In this document: positions 37,320 to 47,280 of the stretch, piece by piece
How positions within the stretch are numbered: position 1 is the stretch's first letter
How the letters are laid out: every line of letters begins with the position of its first letter
NCBI GenBank assembly: GCA_907163345.1
Contig: CAJQUN010001213.1
Span: 1-64,000 of the forward strand
Direction: 5' to 3'
Length of the DNA: 64,000 bases
Source: Haberlea rhodopensis
Lineage: Eukaryota > Streptophyta > Magnoliopsida > Lamiales > Gesneriaceae
Translations under genes and position numbers: made by a program
Notes under the pieces: model-generated
Databases searched by the model: none
Told to the model about the DNA's origin: nothing
What the model saw: the letters and a program-made list of their open reading frames with translations, nothing else

Positions 37320-40283
37320 AATCTGGTTGATTCCTGTGTTATGGATTCAGGAGCTTCGTTCATACCACTGATAACTGTGATGTGTTCTATAATTACATCG
37401 CTGGCGATTATGGAAGAGTTTTTCTAGCAGATGTAAAACCTTTGGAAATAGTCGGTATTGGTGATGTCTGTCTGAAGATGTCAAATGGATCATTATGGAA
37501 AATTTACAAAGTAAGAAATGTACCAGGGCACACAAAAAATCTTATCTCGGTGGGACAACTTGATGATGAAGGTCATAATGTGACATTTTGTGATGGTTCC
37601 TGGAAAGTGAGCAAAGGAGCCATGATTGTTGCCCGAGGAAAGAAAATTGGAACCCTTTATATGACCTCCAGTTGTAGACATACAATAACAACTGTGGATG
37701 CTGGAGCTAATTCAAGTCTATGGCACTATAGACTTGGGCATATGAATGAGAAGGGAATGAAGATGTTGCTGTCAAATGGGAAGCTACCGGAATTAAAGTC
37801 TGGTGAGTATAAGCAATGTGAAAGTTGTATATTTGGAAAACAGAAAAATGTGAGTTTTTCAAAAGGTGGTAGAGAACTGAAAGCAGCAAAGTTAGAGCTA
37901 GTTCATACTGACGTAAGGGGGCCATCTCCTGTGACATCCCTTGGAGGCTCAAGATATTATGTCACATTCATCGACGATTCGAGCATGAAAGTATGTTTAT
38001 TTTCTGAAAAATAAATCTGATGTTTATGAGACCTTTAAAAAGTGGAAAGCTATGGTAGAAACTGAGACCAACTTGAAGTTGAAGTGCTAAAGGTCTGATA
38101 ACGGTGGAGAATATGAAGATGTTGAGTTCAAAAAGTATTGTGCACAAAACGGGATCAAGATGGAGAAAACCATTCCTGGTACACCTCAACAGAATGGCAT
38201 AGCTGAAATGATGAACAGAACCTTGAATAAATGTGCAAGGAGCATGAGATTGCATGCTGGATTACCACAATCATTTTGGGCTGACGCAGTTAACACTGCA
38301 GCTTATCTCATCAACCGAGGACCTTTGGTACTGCTTGATTACAGAATCCCAGAAGAGGTCTGGAGCGGCAGAGAAGTAAACCTTCTTTCCTGAAAGTTTT
38401 TAGATGTTTATCATATGTTCATATTGATTCAGCTAGCAGAACAAAACTTGATCCGAAATCCAAGAAGTGTTTCTTTATTGGTTATGGAGATAACGAGTTT
38501 GGTTATCGTTTCTGGGATGACCAAAACCGGAAGATCATTCGGAGCAGAGATGTAATCTTCAATGAACAAGTAATGTACAAGGACAAATCAAGTATTGAAG
38601 CTGGAAATGAATGTCCTGAATTCAAGCAGACGGATGAAGTGCCATTGGTAGATATCCCTATGCATGAGCTGAAAACTAATAACCACGAAGATAAAGAGAC
38701 TACTGCACAAGATGTTGACCCACAAACTCCGGTGAATGAACTCAGGAGATCTTCTAGAACAAGCAGCCCACCGCAGAGATACTCCCCTGCACTTCATTAT
38801 ATTTTGCTGACAGATAAAGGTGAACCGGAGACCTATGAAGAGGCGATGCAAAATGATGATTCAATCAAGTGGGAGTTAGCCATGAATGAGATGGATTCGT
38901 TGTCATCCAATCAAACGTGGGAATTGACAGAACTTCTAGAATGCACAAATGCATTAAACAATAAGTCGGTGTACCGATAAAAGAAGAACATGATGGTAAC
39001 AAACGGTACAAGGCAAGACTTGTTGTAAAAGATTTTCAACAAAGGGAAGGTGTTGATTACACCGAAATTTTCTCTCTAGTGGTGAAGCTAACCGCTATCA
39101 AAACAGTACTTGGATTGGTATCTAGAATAGTTAGATGTAAATAAGGCATTTCTTCATGGTGATTTGGATGAAGAAATTTATATGAAGTAACCACAAGATT
39201 TTGAAGTACAAGGTAAATAGAAAATGGTATGCAAACTTCAGAAGAGCTTGTATGGTCTTAAACAAGCTCCAAGACAGTGGTATAAGAAGTTTGATAGATT
39301 CATGGGTAACAATGGATTTCTGATATGTCAGGCTGATCACTGCTGCTATGTAAAGAAGGTTGACAATTCTTATATCATTCTACTGTTATATGTAGATGAT
39401 ATGTTGATAGCAGGAGCTTGTCTGGATGAGTTGATAAACTCAAGAAAGAGTTATCAATAGAGTTTGCAATGAAGGATTTGGGAGTTGGAAACCAAATCCT
39501 TGGAATGAGGATCATAAGAGATGGGGTGGATGGATTCTTGAAAACGTCAAAAAGGTGCTCAACAGATTTAGCATGGACGAAGCTAAACCTATGAGTACTC
39601 TTTTGGCTAATCTTTTTAAACTAACCAAATCACGGTCCCCCTCAACAGAGCAGGAGCAAGCTTATATGAATAAAGTTCCTTATGTTTCTGATGTTCGAAG
39701 CCTCGTGTATGCAATGGTATGCACTAGACCAGACATATCACATGCAGTGGGAATTGTGAGTAGGTTTGTGAGCAATCCAGGAAAACAACACTGAGAAGCA
39801 GTTAAATGGATTCTCAGATACTTGAAAGGTACTAATAGCTCATCTTTATGCTTCATGATGTCAAATCTAGGCTTACAAGGTTTTGTCGATGCTGACATGG
39901 GTGGTGACCTGGATGGCAGAAAGAGTACTACCGGGTATGTTTACACATCAGGTGCTACGTTAGTAAGCTGGGTGTCTAAGCTGCAAAAGATAGTTGCGCT
40001 TTCGACTACTGAGGCTGCGTACGTTGCAGTGACATAAGCTAGCAAAGAAATAATATGGTTACGATCATTTCTTAAAGAATTGGATCTGAAGCTTGATGAA
40101 AGCTCGTTATATTGTGATAGTCAGAGTGTTATTCATCTGACAAAGAATCCTATTTATCATGCTAGGACGAAGCATATACATGTTCAATATCATTTCATCA
40201 GATTAGTTCTGGAGGATGTAGTCTTGATGCTTGAGAAGATTCCTGGAAGTAAAAATCCAGCTGATATGCTACAGAGGCTGTGA
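37320..40283 (+). pseudogene. Element A pol relic (protease, integrase, RT, RNase H)
   Basis: Protease VMDSGASF near 37340, then a frame change. Integrase at 37382-38400: HYRLGHMNEKGMK, CESCIFGKQK, ELVHTDVRGPSPV, SDNGGEYED, PQQNGIAEMMNRTL. RT at 38850-39560: ELAMNEMDSL, YKARLVVKDFQQREGVDYTE, LYGLKQAPRQWYKK and catalytic YVDDM. RNase H at 39850-40283: GFVDADMGGDLDGRKSTTG, LSTTEAAYVAV, YCDSQSVI, ARTKHIHVQYHFIR. At least a dozen stops and frameshifts interrupt it. Order PR-INT-RT-RH confirms Copia. Confidence 0.9.
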
Positions 40284-40392
40284 CTATTGACAAACTGAAG
40301 TTTTGTTCGACTTCAGTTGGTCTGCAGGCATAGAAGGGGAAAGATGAGTTGCCGCATTGATGATGTGAAGACATGATTGAAATCAAGTCTTC

Positions 40393-40405
40393 AAGTGGGA
40401 GAAAT
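40393..40405 (+). other. Polypurine tract of element A
   Basis: AAGTGGGAGAAA directly before the 3' LTR; the same type (TCAAGTGGGAG) is usual in Copia elements. Confidence 0.7.
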
Positions 40406-40829
40406 ATTGAAAAGTACATGGCCGATGCATTTATTTAAATGTGGGTCAGTTTGAAAGTTTTCAAATGCAGCAAATGGAATAGTAATGGAGACTAGTGGTG
40501 TATTGTTCACACTTGAATTTGCACCTATAAATAGATGCATTCTTGTTCATTCAAGGTATCACAACTCAAGCAAACAAATATTAATTCTTGAGTGTTTTCT
40601 TGAGACAGTGAGAGAGATTGTTCTCTTGGTTATACCCGGGGTCGGGTTTGCGAGAGATTAAGTGTTATGTAAACACTTGTAAAGATTTCTTCCTATAATA
40701 ATGATTTACAACACCTTCGTGGACGTAGCCTATATTGGGTGAACCACGTAAATAGATTGTGTTCTTGTTGATTATTTTATTCCGTATTATTGATGTTTTA
40801 TTCTCAATTGCTTCAGTCCATCCCCAACA
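40406..40829 (+). repeat. 3' LTR of element A
   Basis: 424 bp. The start has decayed from TG to TA (TATTGAAAAGTACATGG). It contains about 22 bp (GGAGACTAGTGGTGTATTGT) missing from the 5' LTR. Confidence 0.88.
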
Positions 40830-42050
40830 CATATATCATATAAAGATCTAACATACCTTGTAAATGCCCAATATGAGACAACTCTCAACAGGACGCACGT
40901 GAAGACAAGAGATTGGAGATTGTCCCCCTTAAAATTATATTTTGCCATTTTTAATGTTTTTTACCCTCCTCAACCTAAATTCTAAACCCGCCCTGCAAAC
41001 GTCCAAGCCGATGTCTGAACGTGTCCAACTTCTTCGCAAGAATATATTATCAAAGACTTCAAACATGTTCTAGTTCAATTTCAATTAAATATCACAATGC
41101 AGCGGCGGAAACATAATTTGAAATTGCCGAATGGGGTGATAGTTGAGGGTCAAAATGTATATTTTATAAATAAAATACATTATCTACTAAAATATATTAG
41201 CTTTTTTCCGATTAATGGAACACCGCTCTTGCCGCTTGCTCGGTCCGACCCATGATTGTATGCAAAAGGAAAAATTATAGTATTCATTAAAATAATATTA
41301 AGCTTTATAATTTAACCTCTCTGGTAAATATTAAATAAAAAAGAGTAGATTTCGATAGCTTTCAAGATATGATAGTTGATGGATATGATAAACTTGATCA
41401 AATTTTGATTGGTGATCAAATTGAATATATTTGTGAAATTTTTATTTTCGATCAATACTTCTATTGATAATCCCACTGTGACAATTCAGGGACTCCAATT
41501 CCCACTTTCTATTATGGTTATGCTCTACTTTTGTATAAGTTCGGTTTAGAGCTGTTAATTTGGGTAAAATCTACCAACCGACTCAATCCGCTCAAGCCCA
41601 TAATCCAAACGGACCAACACATCTCTAGATGGGTTTGAAAAAACATATCCGACCCAACCTGATGCAGATTGTAGGTTAGGCGGGCAACCCGCCAAAAAGT
41701 AAAAATAAATAAATAATGTTATTATGTTTAATTAATTAAAATTAGTAATAAATCATTTATTATCTATAAAAATTTGACCAAATCGTTCTAATATTCAGTA
41801 TCAAATATAAAAAATTAAAAGTACATACAGTTTAACAAAGTCGAACAAAACTTAATATTCTTATTCTCTGAGTGTTTGGATGTAAGCTACCCACAGAAAG
41901 AAATTAGAACTTTAAATTAAAAAGGGTTAAATAATATTAATTAGTAGATTCGAAGCAAAAAAAGGGAGTAAAAGATTAATGCTTCAAACTCACGTCCTCT
42001 TAATTATATGATTTATATATAGGCTTTATAAGACATAATCAAAATGTTAG
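40830..42050. other. Intergenic with repeat fragments
   Basis: 40830-40905 is the right half of the duplicated target segment of element A. 40915-40990 resembles a decayed C-rich MITE end (GTCCCCCTTAAAATTATATTTTG...CCCGCC), like the one at 16260-16370. 41530-41700 is a low-complexity CCAACC/GACCCAACC-type repeat. No coding signal. Confidence 0.45.
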
Positions 42051-42720
42051 TGTCACGCCCCGAGCCCAGGCCCGCGCAAGCACGACTGCACAATGGGCTC
42101 CTATAGCAACTACTTCGTATCCGTCATCGCTCTACGAAAATGGTTAACCCAAGTTGCTATAATAGTCTATTGTAAGCCTTTATAAACCACTTTAAATTTT
42201 CATCCACAAATGTGGGACAAGGGTATTACAATCACCCCTCCTTTAGAACGTGACGTCCTCGTCGCGACCTAACTCATCGATCCACCGGCACCGAGAATCT
42301 AGAGGTGGCTCCTACAGGTTCAAGAGGTGGCTCCCGTCATGTAGCACTTTGCCCCGCAGGTTCAAGAGGTGGCTCCCACGCACGTGGCACTTTGCCCCGC
42401 AGGTTCAAGAGGTGGCCCCCGTCGTGTAGCACTTTGCCCCTTTAGGCTCAATAGGTGGCTCCCATGCACGTAGCACTTTGCCCCGTATAGCACTTATCTC
42501 CCGGTGTTTTCTGCCGATGACCGGCTCTATACAATTCTGTCACGCCTCGGGCCCAGGCCCGCGCAAGCGCGACTACACAATGGGCTCCTATAGCAACTAC
42601 TTCGTATCCTTCATCGCTCTACGAAAATGGTTAACTCAAGTTGCTATAATAGTCCATTATAAGCCTTTATAAACCACTTTAAATTTTCATCCACAATCAA
42701 TATGGGACAAAGGTATTACA
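42051..42720 (-). mobile_element. Miniature LTR element (TRIM/SMART-like, element G)
   Basis: 670 bp with LTRs of 180 bp (42051-42230) and 183 bp (42538-42720) and a perfect 5-bp duplication GTTAG (42046-42050 and 42721-42725). Read on the minus strand the LTR runs TGTAATACC...GGCGTGACA. A Met-like primer site (GAATTGTATAGAGCCGG, decayed) adjoins one LTR and a purine tract (CTAAAGGAGGGGTGAT) the other, which sets the orientation. The 307-bp interior codes for nothing. It consists of about four copies of a 44-bp repeat, on the plus strand CAGGTTCAAGAGGTGGCTCC...GTAGCACTTTGCCCC. The same repeat, in matching element orientation, fills the array of element D. Confidence 0.9.
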
Positions 42721-43084
42721 GTTAGTCTGTAAAATAAAGCCACAAGTAAATAATTACATATATAATTTTTAATTTAAAAGCATTTTCCTTTTATTTTTTA
42801 TGACTTTTCAACAGAACTTTATATAGACATTGAATACATCACTATTCTTTTGTGCTTTCTCGGCATCAACTATTTCCAAAAAAAAAAAAAATTTTATAGC
42901 AGGGGAAGTTTTAATCAAAAAGGAACTAATTAGAGGTAAATAAAGTTAGATCAACATTGCTATTAATTGGTTAATTCCTTGCACTTGCTCCAACACTTGC
43001 TATGCATAAATATGATACGAGCGTGGGTAGAATTATAATTTTCATGTATAAAAAACTTATCATGTGATCCATCATTTGTGCCAA
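42721..43084. other. Intergenic
   Basis: AT-rich, with a 13-A run near 42878. No feature recognised. Confidence 0.4.
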
Positions 43085-43321
43085 GTAAAACCAATTGTGC
43101 CTCTTACTAGGTTATCGAGTTGGTGGAGTAGGTGAGCATTGATGATTTGGGTCACGAGTTTGATTCTCCCTAACAATACTTTCTCGGTCGAGCTTGTCGC
43201 ACCGAGCTTGTCTAATTTACCTGACTTACGTTGTTTGCAGGATATTACGTCAACCCGATGGTTTGTCAAGTGCACATCCAAAAAGCTAGAGGCTGCAGGT
43301 TTCCCGTCATAAAAAAAAAAA
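43085..43321 (+). mobile_element. tRNA-derived SINE with poly(A) tail
   Basis: A tRNA-like head (GGTTATCGAGTTGGTGGAGTAGGTGAG...GGGTCACGAGTTTGATTCTCC) shows A-box-like and B-box-like words at about tRNA spacing. An unrelated body (TATTACGTCAACCCGATGG) ends in a run of A at 43309-43321. A diverged copy of the same family lies at 61505-61690. Limits approximate. Confidence 0.65.
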
Positions 43322-44688
43322 AGAAGCAATGGTTATATGAAAGTTAATTTATAATATGCTGATACGGTTTTTATATATTTACTCCGCCGCATGAAGGGGA
43401 ATAGTTAATTATGAAGTGGATAGTTGAAAATTTTGCGCAATTTTACGGCAGCCAGCCATAGACTTTAATATGACACCATAATTATGATTGATTCGTCCAT
43501 CTCCTATATAATATTCCAACAGCATACAAAGCAACACTTTTTATGGGACTAATCGATGTCTGAACGGCTGAGTCCTAGCTAGCATAAGAGCAATATCCTA
43601 ATACTTAAATTAATGGTCTAAATTTCATCTTAATATGTCGAATTCACATAAAAAGTTCCCACACATCCAAGTTCAATTTGGACCTTTGTATGTAGCGTAT
43701 ATATATTACCATCATGCTACTGAACAGTCATTTTAGTTTGTTTATGAAGCACATACCCCCTCTCCACTATTCTCTTCCGCGAGTTAATTCTTTGCCGAAT
43801 CCGCACTCAAAATATCTACTTTGAAACAACGGATGGCATCTCATCTGGGTGCACATTTATCTTTAATTTAATGGACTTTTTATCCATCATATGTTAATAA
43901 TTAATATTTATTTGGTTAATATATTATTCAGATAATATCAAGAATATTTAATCCAGAAGATTAAGCACTATCTGGATAACCACCCACTATCTTTAAGTGG
44001 TGTAACTGTGTCAAACTCTAAGTCTTTGATGGCAAGACACTTATATAAATAGGACACTGCGGGGGTCCCTAAGCCAAGCAATTCACTTCATAAAATACAC
44101 AATCTATTAGAAGTGCATAAGGTTTAGAAGAGCTCTCTTGCATCTCAATTCTTCAGGCTGTCTGGATCAAACTGCATATCAATGACTGGAGGTAACATTG
44201 ATCTTGAACTTTTATTTTCGCATATTCGATTTGTGTGCCGTATGTTTAGGTACATTGAAAATCGATTTAGTATTCATGTTAAATTCCTAACATCATATTC
44301 TCATAATTGTTTAGTTTATGATATTACCGCAGAAACACTCTTCATTGCATTGTTCGCTTCATGTAGGATACACACATATAATTTTTATATACTATAATTC
44401 TCCGAGAGTATTTTTCATGCTTTTTTAGCACTATTACCACTACGAAGATGGCTGTAACTCGAATCTCCGCACTCGCAACAACGAGTGCTGCCAGATGGGC
44501 GAAGGCCCTCGGCGTATTTTTCACGATTTACTGTAAATGAACTCGCTTTTTCTTTTTTCTTTTTTTGCTTACTTCATCATCATGAAATTAAATTTGTCAT
44601 CGGATAGAACAACAAGTACCATTAAGAATTAAAATGGAAGCGCAATGAAATTAAATTCAGAATTACTATATATGATCACACTGAAATT
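43322..44688. other. Intergenic, possible old LTR fragment
   Basis: No gene. 43840-44200 has LTR-like traits (ACTTATATAAATAGGACACTG at about 44038, then a short leader), but I could not find matching ends or a duplication. Confidence 0.35.
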
Positions 44689-45399
44689 TCATATATCAAC
44701 TCTGCAGCCCAGATAATTAGATTCAATCAGAGGCATTAGCCCCGTGAATCCTTTCTTCAATCCCACAAAGAAATCGCACCTCACATAGACTCGATAATGT
44801 CCGATACTCTTAATTATGGCTCCAGCCTTGTATGCCAGCTTCCCCGTCAGCACCAGGCTCAGATCCACCACCCCATAAGCCTCGTCCATCGATAGCCCGT
44901 TAACCACCTCCGCCGCCGCAGGCACCTGTGCTCCTCCTAACACCGGAGAAAGCACCACCATGCTCTTTGGTTCTTGAAATAAAGGTGGCAGCGTCACTTG
45001 CTGAGTGATGGCCTGGTTTTTGTAGGAAACAAACGCAGAAAATTGGTCATAAAATATGGAGAGCCGCTTGTTGGGGTTTCTGGTGACTACAGTGAACCGC
45101 ATGGCTGTGGACATGAAAGGTGGGGAGGTGGCGTTGAGTTCATATACAGCTGCACTGACGACTGTGAACTTGGGTTTGCGGGGCCGGTAAACAAGCCAAA
45201 CTGTGAGAGCCGTAATTCCAGCTAATACCATAACGGTGGCTATGAATATGCAGATAAGCGGGGCTCTGCTTCGATTTCTGACTGTATAGCCTGCAGATAG
45301 CACACCGGCTCCACCTTCTTTGTGCATCTTCTTCTCTTCTTCAATCATTTTGGCAGGCGGGTTGTGCGTTGTTTCAGTTGTGGTTGCATCTTCAGCCAT
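44689..45399 (-). CDS. NDR1/HIN1-like (NHL) LEA_2-domain membrane protein
   Basis: Single exon, 236 residues. Residues 1-45 are a hydrophilic, probably cytosolic tail (MAEDATTTETTHNPPAKM). 47-70 form one membrane span (PLICIFIATVMVLAGITALTVWLVY), followed by the NHL signature YRPRKPKFTV. A LEA_2/WHy-type beta domain follows: LNATSPP, FTVVTRNPNKRLSIFYD, LPPLFQEPKS and a C-terminal VRCDFFVGLKKG. NHL proteins sit mainly in the plasma membrane and are linked to defence, stress and senescence; the exact member is not fixed by sequence. ATG 45399 is chosen over the in-frame ATG at 45519 because a TATA-like CTATAAAC lies at 45514-45507, between the two, placing transcription start below the upstream ATG. 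No truncation seen. Confidence 0.9.
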   Translation of the reverse strand: MAEDATTTETTHNPPAKMIEEEKKMHKEGGAGVLSAGYTVRNRSRAPLICIFIATVMVLAGITALTVWLVYRPRKPKFTVVSAAVYELNATSPPFMSTAMRFTVVTRNPNKRLSIFYDQFSAFVSYKNQAITQQVTLPPLFQEPKSMVVLSPVLGGAQVPAAAEVVNGLSMDEAYGVVDLSLVLTGKLAYKAGAIIKSIGHYRVYVRCDFFVGLKKGFTGLMPLIESNYLGCRVDI

Positions 45400-45506
45400 G
45401 GTTATCAGCTTATTATATAGAACACTGAGAGGAAAATAAAAGGTGATAACTTTAGGGGTTGACTGGGAATGTAATGGTGACTCAACTAAAGAAAGGTTTG
45501 GGAGGG

Positions 45507-45514
45507 GTTTATAG
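45507..45514 (-). promoter_or_regulatory. TATA-like box of the NHL gene
   Basis: CTATAAAC on the minus strand, about 110 bp upstream of the chosen ATG, so a start of transcription near 45480 and a leader of about 80 bp are expected. A WRKY-type TTGACT word lies at 45459-45464. Confidence 0.5.
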
Positions 45515-45975
45515 TGCATTTGAATGAAATGTTTTGTTTTTTCTTCTTCTAATTAAAGTATTTGTTTGTTTAAAAAATAAACATTTCATTAAATTTTAAG
45601 TTTAATCACACAATATGCACGTATCTGACCCACTTGATTTTCTCTATTTTTCATATAGTCTACCACAATTTATTTGAATTAAAGGCTTATAATCACACCA
45701 TGTACCTTTATAATTTCTATATATCTATAGTGTTTTTATAAAAAAAATTGCTTTTTTAAACACTCTCCAAATATAAAATTATTTTTGGTTTTTTAAAGAA
45801 TTATTAAAGAATCATATACAAAAAAATAATTTTTTTAATAAAATAATAGACAGATAATGATAAAAGGATATTTTTTAATAAATTCATTTTCTTTCCTCTT
45901 TAATTTAAACATTCGATTAGGATGAACGAGTGTGTAAACTTTTAATAGGTACGAATCAATTAAAGGCTAAAGCGT
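45515..45975. other. Intergenic upstream of the NHL gene
   Basis: AT-rich with A and T runs; no further feature recognised. Confidence 0.4.
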
Positions 45976-46228
45976 TATTCTTTTTCTTTTTATTTTTTTA
46001 ACAACATATCTAGGCTTACACCTGATTAATCTTTAGGTGACGATCACGGCTCTTCAGAATCGCTACCAGGTAAATCGAGGGATGTGTACGAATGACAGAT
46101 ATCTGAGGGAGAGGACCAACATGACCCGAACCCAAGAAAACACCTACGATATTTCAGTGAAAAATTTGTCCCACAAAGGATTCGAACCTGCGACTTCGGG
46201 AGATGGTGGGGGTGTATAATCAACTACC
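45976..46228 (-). mobile_element. Au-like tRNA-derived SINE
   Basis: Minus strand: TGGTAGTTGATTATACACC (A-box region), GTCGCAGGTTCGAATCC (B box, exact GGTTCGAATCC), TTTGTGGGACAAATTTTTCAC, a unique body, then GTGTAAGCCTAGATATGTTGTT followed by an A-rich tail, which is the T-rich run at 45976-46001 on the plus strand. Head, body and TTGTT-A tail match the layout of plant Au-type SINEs. Confidence 0.75.
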
Positions 46229-46893
46229 ATATGCAATTTAAATTTATATTGCGTTTATATTCAAATTAACATTTTGAAAAGAATCTTGATGATAAATTGA
46301 TTTCTAATCGACAAACAGGCCACTTATTTTAATCAATAAAATTATACCCAAACAATATTTTAGAAATATAGATAGATCGATAAGGAACTTTCGGGACAAT
46401 TCATAAATTGTCCCTATAGTTTGGGTAATTCTCGGTTAAGTTCCTAAAATTTTGAGTGACTCGATTTAGTAATTATTAAAAAATTTACATGTTCGGTCTC
46501 CGATGTTAAATCGACCATGATCAATAATAATTAAAACATCCATACAGTTTGGATTCATTCATGATTCAATACATAAAGTAGTCAGTGATTAGGTTCAATC
46601 CCTAAAGTTTTTAAAAAATTCATGGTTCAATCACTGACGGTAAGTCGGCTGTGAGAAACAAACAGAGAGGGACTGGTTGTAGAATATGTTTAAAATTTAG
46701 GGACTAAATCGGCCTTGTTTGTTTCCAATTTGAATCCCTAAAGTTTTGAACATATTCCCGATTCATCCATCTTTGTTTGCTTCTTATTTTCGACTTAACG
46801 TCGGGGACTGAATCAGGAAAATTTTTAAAGTTTTAGAGACTAAATCAATCACTGAAAATTTTAGAGACTAAACCAGGAATGAACCAAAACTAT
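46229..46893. other. Intergenic with internally repetitive dispersed repeat
   Basis: 46380-46890 repeats variants of 'CCCTAAAGTTTTGAA' and 'GAGACTAAATC' several times in both orientations, typical of a dispersed noncoding plant repeat. No ORF or ends could be fixed. Confidence 0.4.
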
Positions 46894-47273
46894 ATTGGAT
46901 GGTGAATCCGGTTTGTGTCCTTCGATGTTTGTCCCCTCGCTATTTACTCTCGTGATATGCTTCTCGATTTTGTGCTGCATACGCATTTACACGTTCTTCT
47001 TCAGATTGAGTGGATGCCTCATATTGGTTCTTTTGTTGCAGGGTGGTTGTACTTTGGGCATTAAAATGCCTTCTGTTTTCGTTTTTCTTCTCGCATGGGC
47101 GGATTGAGTTGTTTAGTTTTAGGCAATGCTGTGTCGTCCACCTTCTTGTCTGGCTTTAGTAATTTGCGCTTTTTAGTATCTTTTGTGTCGTGGTAATAAA
47201 ATAAAATATAGTTTGTTAAGGGTTGGAGTACCCCTTGCAATCCCATTAATAAACTTTTTTCTTATTAAAAAAA
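46894..47273 (+). mobile_element. 5'-truncated LINE tail
   Basis: About 380 bp of T/G-rich DNA ending CAATCCCATTAATAAACTTTTTTC followed by an A run, the usual 3' end of plant LINEs. AAACTAT occurs on both sides (46887-46893 and 47274-47280), fitting a short target duplication. No ORF2 sequence is retained. Confidence 0.5.
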
Positions 47274-47280
47274 AAACTAT

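Larger units (their letters stand above)
17675..40829 (+). mobile_element. Old Copia retrotransposon, Tnt1/Tork-like (element A), host of the nest
   Basis: LTRs at 17675-18073 and 40406-40829 share TTTGAAAGTTTTCAAATGC, ACCTATAAATAGATGC and a CCCCAACA end. A Met-type primer site follows the left LTR and a purine tract precedes the right one. The element is split at 18370/36620 by element B; outside that insertion its length is about 4.9 kb. gag and pol are recognisable but carry many stops and frameshifts. Flanking 5-mers are TATGT and CATAT, a decayed duplication (see findings). LTRs differ by an insertion of about 22 bp and many substitutions, so A is the oldest layer of the nest. Confidence 0.9.

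Noticed and set aside
46150..46200. Genuine tRNA gene suggested by GGTTCGAATCC on the minus strand
   Set aside because: No acceptor stem pairing or anticodon arm; the body and A-rich tail identify a SINE.
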